A DNA stretch of 64,000 bases from Cyclobacterium qasimii M12-11B (GTDB taxonomy: Bacteria; Bacteroidota; Bacteroidia; Cytophagales; Cyclobacteriaceae): assembly GCF_000427295.1 (NCBI RefSeq), contig NZ_ATNM01000033.1:1-64000 (forward strand), given 5' to 3'. Shown piece by piece: positions 9,190-18,886 of this stretch. Each line of letters begins with the position of its first letter. Position 1 is the stretch's first letter. Position numbers and translations under genes: made by a program. A model generated the notes under the pieces. That model saw nothing but the letters and a program-made list of their open reading frames with translations. It did not search any database and was not told the origin of the DNA.

Positions 9190-10051
9190 ATAACATCGGG
9201 AAAAATTGACCTTCTAACTTCTGACCTGGAGCAAAAATCGGAACACCTTTCAACAATTCTTTGTCAGTGTTTGATTTTGTGCCGTCAGCAAAAACATTCA
9301 ACACAAAAGCTCTTCTGGATCTTTCTGATTTGTTTTCGTAGGATCCATGAACCATAAGCGGATGATGGAAAGCGCCATAGCCTCTTTCCATTTCAATAGG
9401 AATGGGCTTAAACTCCTTCTTTTGGTCTTCTGTAAGGTATTCCATTAGCCCTTCCATATCTCCCGCAAGTTCCGGCTTGTCTAGCAAACCCCATTGGTGA
9501 CTTTTGGGCACATAATAAAGACAGCCATTCTCTACATCCACATCATCTAAGCCTACCCAGCAGGTTAAATGCTGCATGGGCACAGATCTGGTCCAATAGG
9601 AATAATCCTGATGCCAGGCCACCACCCCACCATGCTTGGCAGGCTTGCAAAACAATTGGTCATGCCAGAAGCGAACTGAATTATCTCCCAGCAACTGACT
9701 GGCCGCCATGACAAATGCCGGATTCCACAATATATCATGAAACCCTTCCTTAATCCGCCAATGTCCCAGGGAATGAAAAAGAACAGTCTCAGGATTTGAA
9801 GATTCATTGGAAGCGAAATCGTAGAACAATTCCATACCTGCCTGATTGGGATCAGTTAGACTTTCCAGTTCTTCATTAAGCTGAGCTACCTGCCAATGTT
9901 CCAATAATTTAATATTGGGTAAATAACCATTGGTATGGAAAAACGTTACCTGCTCATCTGTCAGCCGATATTGCTCCCATTCTTTTTCATTTTTTGGCCA
10001 TTTGAAAAGTTCGGACAGCAGTTCATGAACTTTTGATAAATCATTAACCAT
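9167..10051 (-). CDS. Phytanoyl-CoA dioxygenase (PhyH) family protein
   Basis: A 294-residue Fe(II)/2-oxoglutarate-dependent dioxygenase-like protein. The iron-binding facial triad is visible as H147-x-D149 (in WHQDY) and H235 (in MVHGS), with the oxoglutarate-binding Arg at 246 or 247. There is no signal peptide, so it is cytoplasmic. The family hydroxylates carbon next to a carboxyl or alkyl group in very diverse substrates. It lies between the DUF1080 gene (12 bases upstream) and the cytochrome gene. That implies oxidation of the same sugar-derived substrate, perhaps removing an O-methyl or similar decoration. This is inference; no known substrate-binding motif was seen. Confidence 0.87.
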   Translation of the reverse strand: MVNDLSKVHELLSELFKWPKNEKEWEQYRLTDEQVTFFHTNGYLPNIKLLEHWQVAQLNEELESLTDPNQAGMELFYDFASNESSNPETVLFHSLGHWRIKEGFHDILWNPAFVMAASQLLGDNSVRFWHDQLFCKPAKHGGVVAWHQDYSYWTRSVPMQHLTCWVGLDDVDVENGCLYYVPKSHQWGLLDKPELAGDMEGLMEYLTEDQKKEFKPIPIEMERGYGAFHHPLMVHGSYENKSERSRRAFVLNVFADGTKSNTDKELLKGVPIFAPGQKLEGQFFPMLFDRQKPA

Positions 10052-10063
10052 TTGTTATGACAA

Positions 10064-10825
10064 TTAAGGGTTTGGCAATAAAGGAGCGATTTGTTCAGGA
10101 GAGGTAACTCCTGCTGGCAGTTCTGTTACTGTGAGGTTACGGAAATGAATCGGAGCACCTTCTGATTCAAGACAGATATAGCCCTTTTTTTGGGTGGCCT
10201 TACTGATACCATTTACGAATTTACCGTTGACAGAAAGTTTAACTACACCATCCACGGCTACGACCACATAAGTATTCCACTGACCTTTGCCTAAACAACG
10301 GTTTTCTATGGATTTACTACGTGTTCCTCTAGGCGTGTCCGGTACCGTTTCTACACCACCAACACCAAATAATTCACCATGAACATAAGCGATTGGAGGC
10401 AACTCACCTTTGTCATTTTTATGTTGGTTTACCCAGTCCAATTCAAGCATCTGAACTTCCAGGCCATTAGGAAGTTCATTTGGTCCCGGAGTAGCATCTG
10501 ACCAAACGAAGGTGCCAGAATTTCCTCCATCTGACATGTGTTTCCATTCTACATACATGATGAAATTTTCATATTGCTTTTCAGAACGAATCACTCCAAT
10601 TGGCAATCCTTCACAAACCAATTCGTCGCCATCAAAACGCCAGGTATCTTTACCGGTGTTCACATCTATCCAATTAATTGATTCGCCCTTGGCTTTTTTA
10701 CCTTGAACCAAAGCACTTAAGTCCTGCTCAGTCCCAAATTTAAACAACTTTTCTTGTGCCTCTACTACCTCTGAGAACAGCCCAAAAAGGACAAAAGCAG
10801 TTATAAACTTATACATTGTCTTCAT
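10064..10825 (-). CDS. DUF1080 (3-keto-disaccharide hydrolase family) protein, second copy
   Basis: A 253-residue protein with a signal peptide ending near VEAQ (about residue 24) and one DUF1080 domain. Visible family features are [22 protein letters not shown], the long loop up to [12 protein letters not shown], and the closing [18 protein letters not shown]. It is more similar in layout to the 3-keto-glycoside hydrolase type than the copy at 5172-5999, since it keeps the loop with HGELFGVGG. It lies 26 bases after the Tat-type Gfo/Idh/MocA gene. A dehydrogenase that makes a 3-keto sugar next to a hydrolase that cleaves it is the arrangement described for 3-keto-glycoside use in Bacteroides, so the pair is probably functional together. 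Confidence 0.88.
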   Translation of the reverse strand: MKTMYKFITAFVLFGLFSEVVEAQEKLFKFGTEQDLSALVQGKKAKGESINWIDVNTGKDTWRFDGDELVCEGLPIGVIRSEKQYENFIMYVEWKHMSDGGNSGTFVWSDATPGPNELPNGLEVQMLELDWVNQHKNDKGELPPIAYVHGELFGVGGVETVPDTPRGTRSKSIENRCLGKGQWNTYVVVAVDGVVKLSVNGKFVNGISKATQKKGYICLESEGAPIHFRNLTVTELPAGVTSPEQIAPLLPNP

Positions 10826-10851
10826 ATTTAATCTTTTAAAATATTAAGTTT

Positions 10852-12150
10852 TTAAACCGCTTTGGTAATGCCCGGAATAGCTACCTGTGGAACATCAACA
10901 ACTAAATCCCAGCGGTAATCTGCCGCATCAGGCCCCAACTTAACGTCACTTTTCATCGCTTCTTCCCATGTAATGGTTTGTCCACTGTAACCAACCATTC
11001 TCCCAATTATTGCCAGCATGGTACTGTTAGCCATTAATTCGCCTTGGTTCATAGGTTCTCCTGCCCTTATGGATGCAAATAATTCCACATGCTGTGTATC
11101 ATATGGGTTATTGGACTCACCTTCATAATCCCATCTGGTTTCCCCCATTGTAGTATGAATTCTTTTACCGGTATTTATAGTTGCAGACCCTTTAGTTCCC
11201 GTGAAATCTGCTTGGTTGATATTAGAGCAACCTTTTTGCTGCCTACTAAAATGTATACCCTTAATATTGTTCTCATATTGATACTCTATGGCAAAATGGT
11301 CATAGATATTACCCCATTTCTCTTCAGTTCTTGCTTGTCTTCCTCCCGTTCCAGTAGCACTTATTGGAACACGATCTCCTAATGCCCAGGACATAAGGTC
11401 TAAACTATGCACCATCATCTCTACAATATAATCTCCTGATAACCAATCATAATAATACCAGTTTCTCAATTGATATTCCATCTCAGTCCAACTTTCCTGA
11501 CGCTCTTTGTACCACAATCCTCCCCCATTTCTGACAGTCAAAACATTGGTAATGTCACCTATTTCTCCATTCTTGATACGATCAAATACGGCTCTTTTAG
11601 GGTTATCAAACCTATAAGTAAATCCAGAAACCACGGAAAGCCCTTTTTCTTTAGCCAGTCTGGCAGATTCCAAAACACTCCTAATTCCAGGGGCATCAAC
11701 GGCTACAGGTTTTTCACAAAAGACATGCTTTCCTGCTTCTACAGCTGCTTTAAAGTGCGCTGGTCTAAAAGCTGGTGGAGTTGTCAATATAACAACATCT
11801 ACATCTGAGGCGAGCACCTTCTGAATAGCATCAAAGCCAACAAACTTATTTGCTTCCTCAACTTTTACCTGTTCAGGGTTCATTTTTTTAAGCGATTGGT
11901 AAGATTCGTCAAGGTAATCTTCGAAAATATCTCCCATTGCAGTAAGTTCTGCATCCTTATCTGCTTTTAGTGCTTGCGCAGCTGCTCCAGTTCCTCTACC
12001 ACCACATCCAATAAGGCCTACCTTAAGGGTGGATTTCTGAGCCGCAAATCCTTCTCTGATATTGAACCCAAAAGGCAATACCGATCCGGCTACAATAGCT
12101 GTTCCAGTAGATTTTAAAAATGATCGGCGGTTTTTATTATTTTGATCCAT
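10852..12150 (-). CDS. Gfo/Idh/MocA family oxidoreductase with Tat-like signal
   Basis: A 432-residue protein. The N terminus NRRSFLKSTG (residues 7-16) is a twin-arginine export signal followed by a hydrophobic stretch, so it is exported to the periplasm or membrane already folded with its nucleotide. The Rossmann loop GCGGRG is at 48-53 and the family CEKPVAV motif near residue 145. It is the first gene of the run 12150-4025 and is divergent from the FAD/Fe-S gene at 12343. A small inverted repeat AGACC-tatt-GGTCT at 12168-12181 lies just upstream and might be an operator. Predicted role: oxidation of a glycoside hydroxyl before DUF1080 cleavage (inference). Confidence 0.9.
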   Translation of the reverse strand: MDQNNKNRRSFLKSTGTAIVAGSVLPFGFNIREGFAAQKSTLKVGLIGCGGRGTGAAAQALKADKDAELTAMGDIFEDYLDESYQSLKKMNPEQVKVEEANKFVGFDAIQKVLASDVDVVILTTPPAFRPAHFKAAVEAGKHVFCEKPVAVDAPGIRSVLESARLAKEKGLSVVSGFTYRFDNPKRAVFDRIKNGEIGDITNVLTVRNGGGLWYKERQESWTEMEYQLRNWYYYDWLSGDYIVEMMVHSLDLMSWALGDRVPISATGTGGRQARTEEKWGNIYDHFAIEYQYENNIKGIHFSRQQKGCSNINQADFTGTKGSATINTGKRIHTTMGETRWDYEGESNNPYDTQHVELFASIRAGEPMNQGELMANSTMLAIIGRMVGYSGQTITWEEAMKSDVKLGPDAADYRWDLVVDVPQVAIPGITKAV

Positions 12151-12342
12151 AGTTTATAACTGTTTAGAGACCTATTGGTCTTATAGAATAAATGAATAAT
12201 CCGTAAAATACGATATGTCTTATCAACTTCAAACAATTTTTATGTCAAAAGGTATGGCATTTCGCAATTTAATATTTGCAGTTGTTCTGTTTCGGTAAAA
12301 AATAATATATTTGACTAGACTGACAATAAACCCACTACACCC

Positions 12343-15229
12343 ATGCCACTACAACGTTCTGTTGAAAATACAGATGAGCTTACTTTCCTAATTAAAGGAG
12401 AGGTCTTAAATGACCCCTATTCTTTGGCTATTTATGCTACAGATGCCAGTATTTACCAAATTACACCCTTGGCTGTAGTCCTTCCGGAGGATGAATCAGA
12501 CGTACAGAAAGTCATTTCCTGGGCAAATAAAAACAAAATTTCTATTTTACCTCGAGGAGGAGGCACCAGTTTAGCGGGACAGACCGTTGGCGCTTCTATT
12601 GTTCTTGATTTTTCCAAGTACATGAACCAAACGCTTGAAATAAATCGAGAAGAGGGTTGGGTAAGGGTTCAGCCTGGAAAGGTCAGAGATGTTCTCAATG
12701 ATGAACTTGCTCCTTTAGGTTTACATTTCCCAGTAGATCCTGCCACTTCTAGTAGGGCCAATGTAGGAGGTATGGTAGGCAATAATTCTTCTGGAACGAA
12801 AAGCATAATTTACGGAAAAACCGTAGACCATGTCCTTGAGGCAAAAGTGCTTTTGGCTGATGGCACCCTGCTCCACCTGAAGAACAAAACCAGGGAAGAG
12901 TATAAAACAGTTGCCAAACAAGACAATCGGGAAGGGAAAATTTACCGTTCTTTCGCCGAAATCATAGAAAAAAACAAGGCATTAATCGAGACCAAATTCC
13001 CGAAAGTAATGCGGAGAGTTGGTGGCTATAACATGGATGAATTCCTCCATGATGACAATTGGAACCTATCAAAACTAATTACAGGGAGTGAGGGCACTTT
13101 AGCCATCACACTTGAATTAAAACTTAATCTTGCTCCTCTGCCAAAGTTTAAGTCAGTTTGTGTTGTTCACTTTGATGCCTTGCTAGATGCGGTAGGTGCA
13201 GTTACACCCATACTGAAATTTAAGCCTTCAGCTGTGGAAATATTGGACAAAATTGTAGTAGACCTAAGCCGGGAAAACCTTACCACTCAACGTCACTGTC
13301 ATTTTATCAGCGGAAACCCGGAAGCCATTCTAATTGTGGAATTTTATGGAGACACAATGGAAGACGTAATGGACAGGCCTATGGCAATGGTCAAGGATCT
13401 CCAGGAAAAAAGATTGGGATATGCCTATCCCCTCTTCCCTCAAGGACCTGAATACGAAGATGTCTGGGTAGTAAGAAAAAAAGGGCTCGGGCTAATGTTG
13501 GGAATAAAAGGGCAAAAGAAACCCTTAGCATTTATAGAGGATGCAGGTATCCCTACCCAATACTTAAAAGATTATATAGACAGGACACTCCAGATTTGCA
13601 AAAAACACAACACAGCCGTTGCCATGTATGCGCATGTGAGTGTTGGCGTTATCCATGTGAGACCTATCCTTGACCTCAGGCAACAAATAGACATCCAGAG
13701 ACTAGAAGACATTGCCGAGGACACTTTTAACCTTGTCATGGAGTATGGAGGCTCATGGAGTGGTGAACATGGTGACGGGCTCGTAAGGAGCTCATTTAAC
13801 GAACGGTTTTTCGGGAAAGAGCTTTATCAGGCATTTAAACAAATTAAGCAATTGTTCGACCCAGCAAACCTGATGAATCCTGGAAAAATAATTTCCAACC
13901 AAACCATTTCTGAAAACCTGCGCTATGGGGCAAATTATGCCGACAAAACCAACAAGACTGAGTTCCTTTACAAAACAGAACAAAGCTTTCAAGAATCAGT
14001 GCACATGTGCACAGGAGTTGGTGAATGCCGAAAATTGTTGGGTGGCACCATGTGTCCAAGTTTCAAGGCAACAAGAGACGAAGAACATTCCACCCGAGGA
14101 AGGGCCAACGCATTAAGAATGGCCATGTCCGGTCAATTGGATGAAGAGGGTTTAACCAGCAAAAGGCTCCAGGAAACGTTAAGCCTATGTTTAAGTTGCA
14201 AGGCATGTAAATCTGAGTGCCCTAGCAATGTGGACATGGCTAAAATGAAAAGTGAGGTCCAACAATTGTATTTTGACAAGCATGGACCTTCAATAAGAGA
14301 TAAAATGATCCGCGATGCCCCAAAGATGGCCAGGCGCTTTGCAGGTCCTCTGTCCTCAACCATAAATAAAATTCAATCCAGCCCTTCATTCAAATCAGGG
14401 CTTGAAAAAATTGCAGGTTTTGATAAGCGGCGAACACTCCCTCAATATGCAAAAACACCTTTCTATAAATGGTTCGTTCAAAATGAGAAACTTTTATTAA
14501 AGGCCGAAAAAAAGGTGGTGCTTTTTTGCGGACACTTATTTGAATTATCATGAACCTGAAATTGGAAAAGATGCTGTAAAACTCCTAAATGATTGTGGTT
14601 ATGAAGTGATTTTGGCCAATGTAGGCTGTTGTCAAAGACCAAAAATCTCACATGGGTTTTTAAGAGAGGCAAAGGATGCTGGATATGTAACCATCAAGGA
14701 ATTGGTTAAATTCATAGACAAAGGGCTGAAAGTAGTGGTTTGTGAGCCAAGTTGTGCCTCTGCCTTGAATGATGATTTCCCTGATTTATTACCTGATGAA
14801 GGGCTGGCATCTAAATTAAAAACCAACGTGTTAATGATCGATGTCTTTCTACACCAGGAGATGAAAAATGGTGTGATAAACGTTAAACTTCAAGCCAAAG
14901 AAGGGAAATTGCATGTACATGGTCATTGCCATCAAAAAGCACTTTATGGCACCCAAGCGATGAAACAAACTTTAGCCAACCCCGAAGAATTTGACGAAAT
15001 ACCTTCCGGATGCTGTGGAATGGCGGGGTCTTTTGGTTATGAAAAGGAACATTACGATTTGTCGGAGAAAATAGGTGATGAAATATTATTCCCTTCGGTT
15101 AAGAAATTACCAGAAAACACATCAGTTACAGCATGTGGCTTTTCATGCCGCCATCAAATTGGTCATTTTACAGGTGTAAAAACCAAGCACTGGGTTTCCT
15201 GTGTCGAGGTCATTAAACCTAAAGTATAA
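12343..15229 (+). pseudogene. FAD- and [Fe-S]-binding D-lactate/glycolate-type dehydrogenase, frame broken once
   Basis: Two ORFs (12343-14553 and 14540-15229) together make one ~961-residue enzyme of the usual family length. The first part has the FAD-binding PP-loop LPRGGGTSLAGQTVGA (about 67-82), the FAD-oxidase C domain, and ferredoxin-like clusters with Cys556 and the CLSCKACKSEC group (C616, C619, C622, C626). The second part is the CCG cysteine-rich domain (VGCCQRP, SGCCGMAGSFG). Removing one T from the T6 run at 14522-14527 joins the frames and restores VVLFADTYLNYHEPEIG. The family oxidises D-lactate, glycolate or D-2-hydroxyglutarate. Nothing else in the gene is damaged, so a sequencing error or very recent mutation is likelier than an old pseudogene. 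The gene is divergent from 10852-12150. Confidence 0.9.
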
Positions 15230-15327
15230 AACAGCAAGGGCTACACCTTTTGATCAGTACCAATCGGATAACAATAACCTTGAATTTACATCAACCCTAA
15301 TAACTAACAATAAGCCAAAATCCCATC

Positions 15328-16821
15328 ATGAAAGACAATAGCAGGAGAAAATTCGTCAAACAGGCCACAGCAAGTGCTGCCAGTTTCTACATAGTGCCTT
15401 CTCATGTCGTAAGTGGCTTGGGACATAAAGCCCCCAGTGACAAATTAAATATTGCTGGAGTTGGAATTGGTGGTAAGGGCAGGCTCAACCTGAATGCCAT
15501 GAAATCAGAAAACATAGTGGCCCTCTGTGATACCGACTGGTCTTATTCAAAGCCATGTTTTGAGGATTTTCCCAGGGCCAAAAAGTACTATGATTGGAGG
15601 GAAATGTTTGATGATATGGGGAATGATATTGATGCCGTCATGATTGCCACTCCAGACCATACCCATGCAATAGTGGCCGCAACTGCATTAACAATGGACA
15701 AGCATGTTTATTGCCAAAAACCACTGACCCATTCCATTTATGAATCCCGTTTACTCACGCAATTGGCCAAGATTCACCCTGTAGCTACACAAATGGGAAA
15801 CCAAGGGAATTCAGGAATCGATGCCAAGGAGGTTATCGAATGGATTCAAAATGGCGAAATAGGCGAAGTAAAAGAAGTGCATACCTGGACAAACCGCCCC
15901 ATTTGGCCTCAGGGACTGGAAAGACCGAAGGAAGCCATGACTCCTTCTGAAACTTTAGACTGGGATTTGTTTTTAGGCCCTGCTGCCTACAGGCCCTATA
16001 ATGAAATATACACTCCCTGGAATTGGCGGGGCTGGTGGGATTTTGGCACTGGTGCTTTTGGAGACATGGCCTGCCATGTGTTGGACCCCGTTTATGCGGC
16101 ACTGAACCTTGGCTACCCAGACCAAATCGAAGGCAATTCCTCCCCTTTTAATACTGAAAGTCCTCCACAATCTGAGCAAGTTAAATTTCATTTCCCTGAG
16201 AGGTCTCCAATAAATGGTTTTAACCTCCCTGAAGTGGCTGTTTATTGGTACGATGGTGGGTTATTGCCTTACAGACCAGACTTATTGCCTGAAGGAATTG
16301 ACCTAATGGAAGATAGACTTGGGGGATGTATATTTTTAGGGACCAAGGATACGCTCTTTTGTGGTTCTGGAGGAGTGGGCAGGAGATTGTTATCGGGAAG
16401 GGAACCGAAAGTAAGCTCCCACTTAAGGCGAATCCCAAAAGCCAAAGGATACAAGGATGGCCCTCATGAACAAGACTGGATAAGAGCCTGTAAGGAATCA
16501 CCTGAATCCAGGGTTGAAAGTACATCCAATTTTGCCTATGCAGGCCCATTCAATGAAATGGTACTTCTAGGCGTTTTGGCTGTTAGGCTGCAAAGTCTTC
16601 ACAAGACGTTACATTGGGATGGCCCTTCCATGAAGTTTACCAATATCAATTCAAGAGATGAAATAAAAGTAATTGAGAGCAAGCATTTTTCCATGAGAAA
16701 TGGAAGGCCAGTATTCGAAAGTAAATTCATGGAAACAAAGGCATTGGAAGCCGCTAAACAGTACATCCGTCACGAATACAGGGATGGATGGAAATTACCC
16801 GTTGAGTTGGATCAATTATAA
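15328..16821 (+). CDS. Gfo/Idh/MocA family oxidoreductase, Tat-like signal
   Basis: A 497-residue protein starting with a twin-arginine-like SRRKFVKQ (residues 5-12). The dinucleotide loop GVGIGGKG is at 44-51 and the EKP motif is changed to QKP (in YCQKPLTHS, near residue 130). The Glu-to-Gln change at this position is common in the long, Planctomycete-like subgroup of the family. The C-terminal half carries a WWDFGTGAFGDMACHVLD metal/substrate-site-like segment. It is exported and probably oxidises or otherwise processes a glycoside. It lies 98 bases after the FAD/Fe-S gene on the same strand and is followed by a strong terminator at 16937-16982. Confidence 0.88.
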   Translation: MKDNSRRKFVKQATASAASFYIVPSHVVSGLGHKAPSDKLNIAGVGIGGKGRLNLNAMKSENIVALCDTDWSYSKPCFEDFPRAKKYYDWREMFDDMGNDIDAVMIATPDHTHAIVAATALTMDKHVYCQKPLTHSIYESRLLTQLAKIHPVATQMGNQGNSGIDAKEVIEWIQNGEIGEVKEVHTWTNRPIWPQGLERPKEAMTPSETLDWDLFLGPAAYRPYNEIYTPWNWRGWWDFGTGAFGDMACHVLDPVYAALNLGYPDQIEGNSSPFNTESPPQSEQVKFHFPERSPINGFNLPEVAVYWYDGGLLPYRPDLLPEGIDLMEDRLGGCIFLGTKDTLFCGSGGVGRRLLSGREPKVSSHLRRIPKAKGYKDGPHEQDWIRACKESPESRVESTSNFAYAGPFNEMVLLGVLAVRLQSLHKTLHWDGPSMKFTNINSRDEIKVIESKHFSMRNGRPVFESKFMETKALEAAKQYIRHEYRDGWKLPVELDQL

Positions 16822-16936
16822 ACCTTACTTTATATAATAAGGCCAATGCTAATGCACCTGCTAAAGAAGGGATAACACAACCTCTTATTAGGCATATTTC
16901 GGATTAAATTAAGCTAATGAAACAAGGGACTAAGGT

Positions 16937-16982
16937 AAAAAAAAGATGTTCAAGTGGGAAACACCTCTTGAACATCTTTTTT
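16937..16982. terminator. Bidirectional intrinsic terminator
   Basis: Long perfect stem: A-run plus GATGTTCAAG (16945-16954) pairs with CTTGAACATC (16967-16976) plus T6 (16977-16982). On both strands the stem ends in a T run, so it can end both the plus-strand gene at 15328-16821 and the minus-strand gene at 17041-17913. Confidence 0.85.
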
Positions 16983-17040
16983 AAAACTCTTTATAACCCC
17001 GAATAAACGGTAGCATTCTTAATTAACTTTTGGGTTGCTT

Positions 17041-17913
17041 TTAAAAACGCACACCAAAAACTTCAGCACCTTTAACAGGCATGGCGCAAGTAAAAACGCC
17101 TCCACTCAAAGGGTATTTTTCCAGCATTTCAGGAGTCATGTTTTCCTGAGCAGTAGTAATCAATAACTCATTCATTTCTTTTCCACCAAAAGCACAGGAA
17201 GTCACATTGGGTGCAGGAACATTGATTTTGTCCAATTGTTCTCCTGTTTCAGGATCCCACTGGTAAACACCGAAGCCACCATAGTGAGCTACCCATAGTT
17301 TTCCATTTTGATCCATGCACATCCCATCAGGTGTCCCAAGAGATTCCGGAATCTCAACGGCTACCTTTTTGAAACTGATATTACCTGTGCTCCCGTCATA
17401 ATCATAGGCTTTGACTTCTCGTGTTGGGCTGTCTATAAAGTACATGGTTTTGTGGTCAAGTGACCAGCAAATCCCATTGGAAATGGATACATCCTCAATT
17501 TTTCTGGTAACCGTTAGGTCTTTTTCAACACAATAGAGTGCCCCTGCATGGTCTGTGAATTTGGTGCTCATGGTACCTACCCAAAGCCTTCCTTCACTGT
17601 CACAGGCCCCGTCATTACAACGGTTTTCAGGTTTGTCTTTCTCAATGTCACAAAGCCAGTCAAACTTCTCTGTGTTTGGGTCAAAAAGGGCAAGTTTTGC
17701 ATCCAAAGCCAAAACAAGCTTCCCATTACCATCGGGAACTACTAATGTAAGCCTATGCGGAAAAGACCATTTCTTTACCCCACTTACTTCCGGTTTCAGT
17801 TGGTACAAATGCCCCTTTTCTATGTCTACCCAAAGGTAACATCCCTGATCAGCCAGCCATGTTGGACTTTCAGCTAAAACACATTGTGCATTCAATAATA
17901 ATATCGCTTCCAA
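17041..17913 (-). CDS. SMP-30/gluconolactonase/LRE family protein
   Basis: A 290-residue six-bladed beta-propeller lactonase without signal peptide. The family metal ligands are all visible: E15 (AESPTW), N100 (RCNDGACDSEGRLWVGTM), N146 (ISNGICWS) and D196 (TPDGMCMD). The protein would open a sugar lactone made by the nearby dehydrogenases. It is the last of five minus-strand genes from 21423, but a hairpin at 17928-17962 separates it from the isomerase gene, so its expression may be reduced or independent. Substrate not predictable. A second, exported SMP-30 protein is encoded at 23417-24437. Confidence 0.9.
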   Translation of the reverse strand: MEAILLLNAQCVLAESPTWLADQGCYLWVDIEKGHLYQLKPEVSGVKKWSFPHRLTLVVPDGNGKLVLALDAKLALFDPNTEKFDWLCDIEKDKPENRCNDGACDSEGRLWVGTMSTKFTDHAGALYCVEKDLTVTRKIEDVSISNGICWSLDHKTMYFIDSPTREVKAYDYDGSTGNISFKKVAVEIPESLGTPDGMCMDQNGKLWVAHYGGFGVYQWDPETGEQLDKINVPAPNVTSCAFGGKEMNELLITTAQENMTPEMLEKYPLSGGVFTCAMPVKGAEVFGVRF

Positions 17914-17927
17914 ATCACAAGAGGTTT

Positions 17928-17962
17928 AAAAACCGCGCAAATTCAGAATTTGCACGGTTTTT
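17928..17962 (-). terminator. Terminator-like hairpin inside the sugar operon
   Basis: Arms AAAAACCG-c-GCAAATTC (17928-17944) and GAATTTGC-a-CGGTTTTT (17946-17962) pair with one mismatch around a minimal loop. The minus-strand side ends in T5. It lies between the isomerase gene (stop at 17979) and the lactonase start (17913), so it may attenuate read-through into the lactonase. Confidence 0.65.
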
Positions 17963-17978
17963 CATACTAAATTATTTA

Positions 17979-18863
17979 TTACGGCCAGTAAATAGCTATT
18001 TTTTTCTGAAGAAAAGTTACACTTCTCTCCAATTGATCCATGCCATCAACTCCATCTTCAATACTGATCCAACTATCGAAACCAACGCGTTTCAATTCCG
18101 TAAAGATCGCATCGTAATCATTCAAGCCTTTTCCAATCTCTCCATGGCTCAACCTTTTGGCATAGCCTACTGCTCCACCTTCTTCTTTTCTTAGGTCTTC
18201 AATTGTACCTGATTTCAAGTACCTGTCACTTGCGTGCATGGTAACTACTCTATCAGAAACTCTTTTCAACAATTCAATAGGATCTTCTCCTGCTAGAAAA
18301 GTGTTGCTAGGGTCATAATTGACTCCAAAATTTGGATGGTCAATGCTGTCTACCAATTTACAGAAAACATCCATTTGTTGTGCAAATTCAGGATATTCCC
18401 AGAAATCATCTTTGTAGTGGTTTTCAAGGATCAGGGTAATGCCTCTTTCCTCAGCATAAGGAATACAAGCCATAATTGAATCTGCTGCGAGTTTCACTCC
18501 TTCATCCAAGGTCAATTCAGGTCTTTTTTGACCGGAAAGGACCCTACAATAATTCCCACCAAGGGTATGGGTCATGTCGATCCAATGCTTTTGCTTGGCT
18601 ATTTCATTGTCACGGAAAGCTTTGTCAGGATGCGTGAAATCTGGTGAACAACACATCATTGGAATACTTTTACCAGTATCCTCCACCATTTTTCTATAAG
18701 TTGACCATTTGGACTGATCTTCCATGTCCAGAAAACCTGCGTACCATTCCAAACCCTCAACCTCTAAAGTAGAGGCCAATTGGATCCACTCTTCTAGTTT
18801 CATTGTTCCATCCTTACAGAGGGCTTGCATAAAGGCTTTAGGAAATGCTGCTAATTTAGGCAT
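17979..18863 (-). CDS. Sugar phosphate isomerase/epimerase family protein (TIM barrel)
   Basis: A 294-residue xylose-isomerase-like TIM barrel. Likely metal ligands lie in LILENHYKD (Glu), FGVNYDPSN (Asp), MHASDRY (His) and WISIEDGVDG (Glu), the order typical of the AP-endonuclease-2/sugar isomerase family. There is no signal peptide, so it is cytoplasmic. It lies 23 bases after the SDR gene in an operon of sugar oxidoreductases. Related enzymes act as 3-epimerases, inosose dehydratases or 3-keto-glycoside lyases. Without a kinase in the cluster an unphosphorylated substrate is plausible. The exact reaction is unknown. Confidence 0.87.
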   Translation of the reverse strand: MPKLAAFPKAFMQALCKDGTMKLEEWIQLASTLEVEGLEWYAGFLDMEDQSKWSTYRKMVEDTGKSIPMMCCSPDFTHPDKAFRDNEIAKQKHWIDMTHTLGGNYCRVLSGQKRPELTLDEGVKLAADSIMACIPYAEERGITLILENHYKDDFWEYPEFAQQMDVFCKLVDSIDHPNFGVNYDPSNTFLAGEDPIELLKRVSDRVVTMHASDRYLKSGTIEDLRKEEGGAVGYAKRLSHGEIGKGLNDYDAIFTELKRVGFDSWISIEDGVDGMDQLERSVTFLQKKIAIYWP

Positions 18864-18886
18864 ATTTATAATTTCAATATTTTGTA

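Noticed and set aside
12168-12181. AGACC-tatt-GGTCT inverted repeat as operator of the divergent promoters
   Set aside because: Arms of only five bases are expected by chance in a window this size and no second copy was found upstream of a related operon.
14522-14560. Programmed frameshifting in the FAD/Fe-S dehydrogenase
   Set aside because: Joining the frames needs a +1 shift at a plain T6 run without a stimulatory structure or slow codon that I can see; similar homopolymer breaks elsewhere in the window make sequence error likelier.
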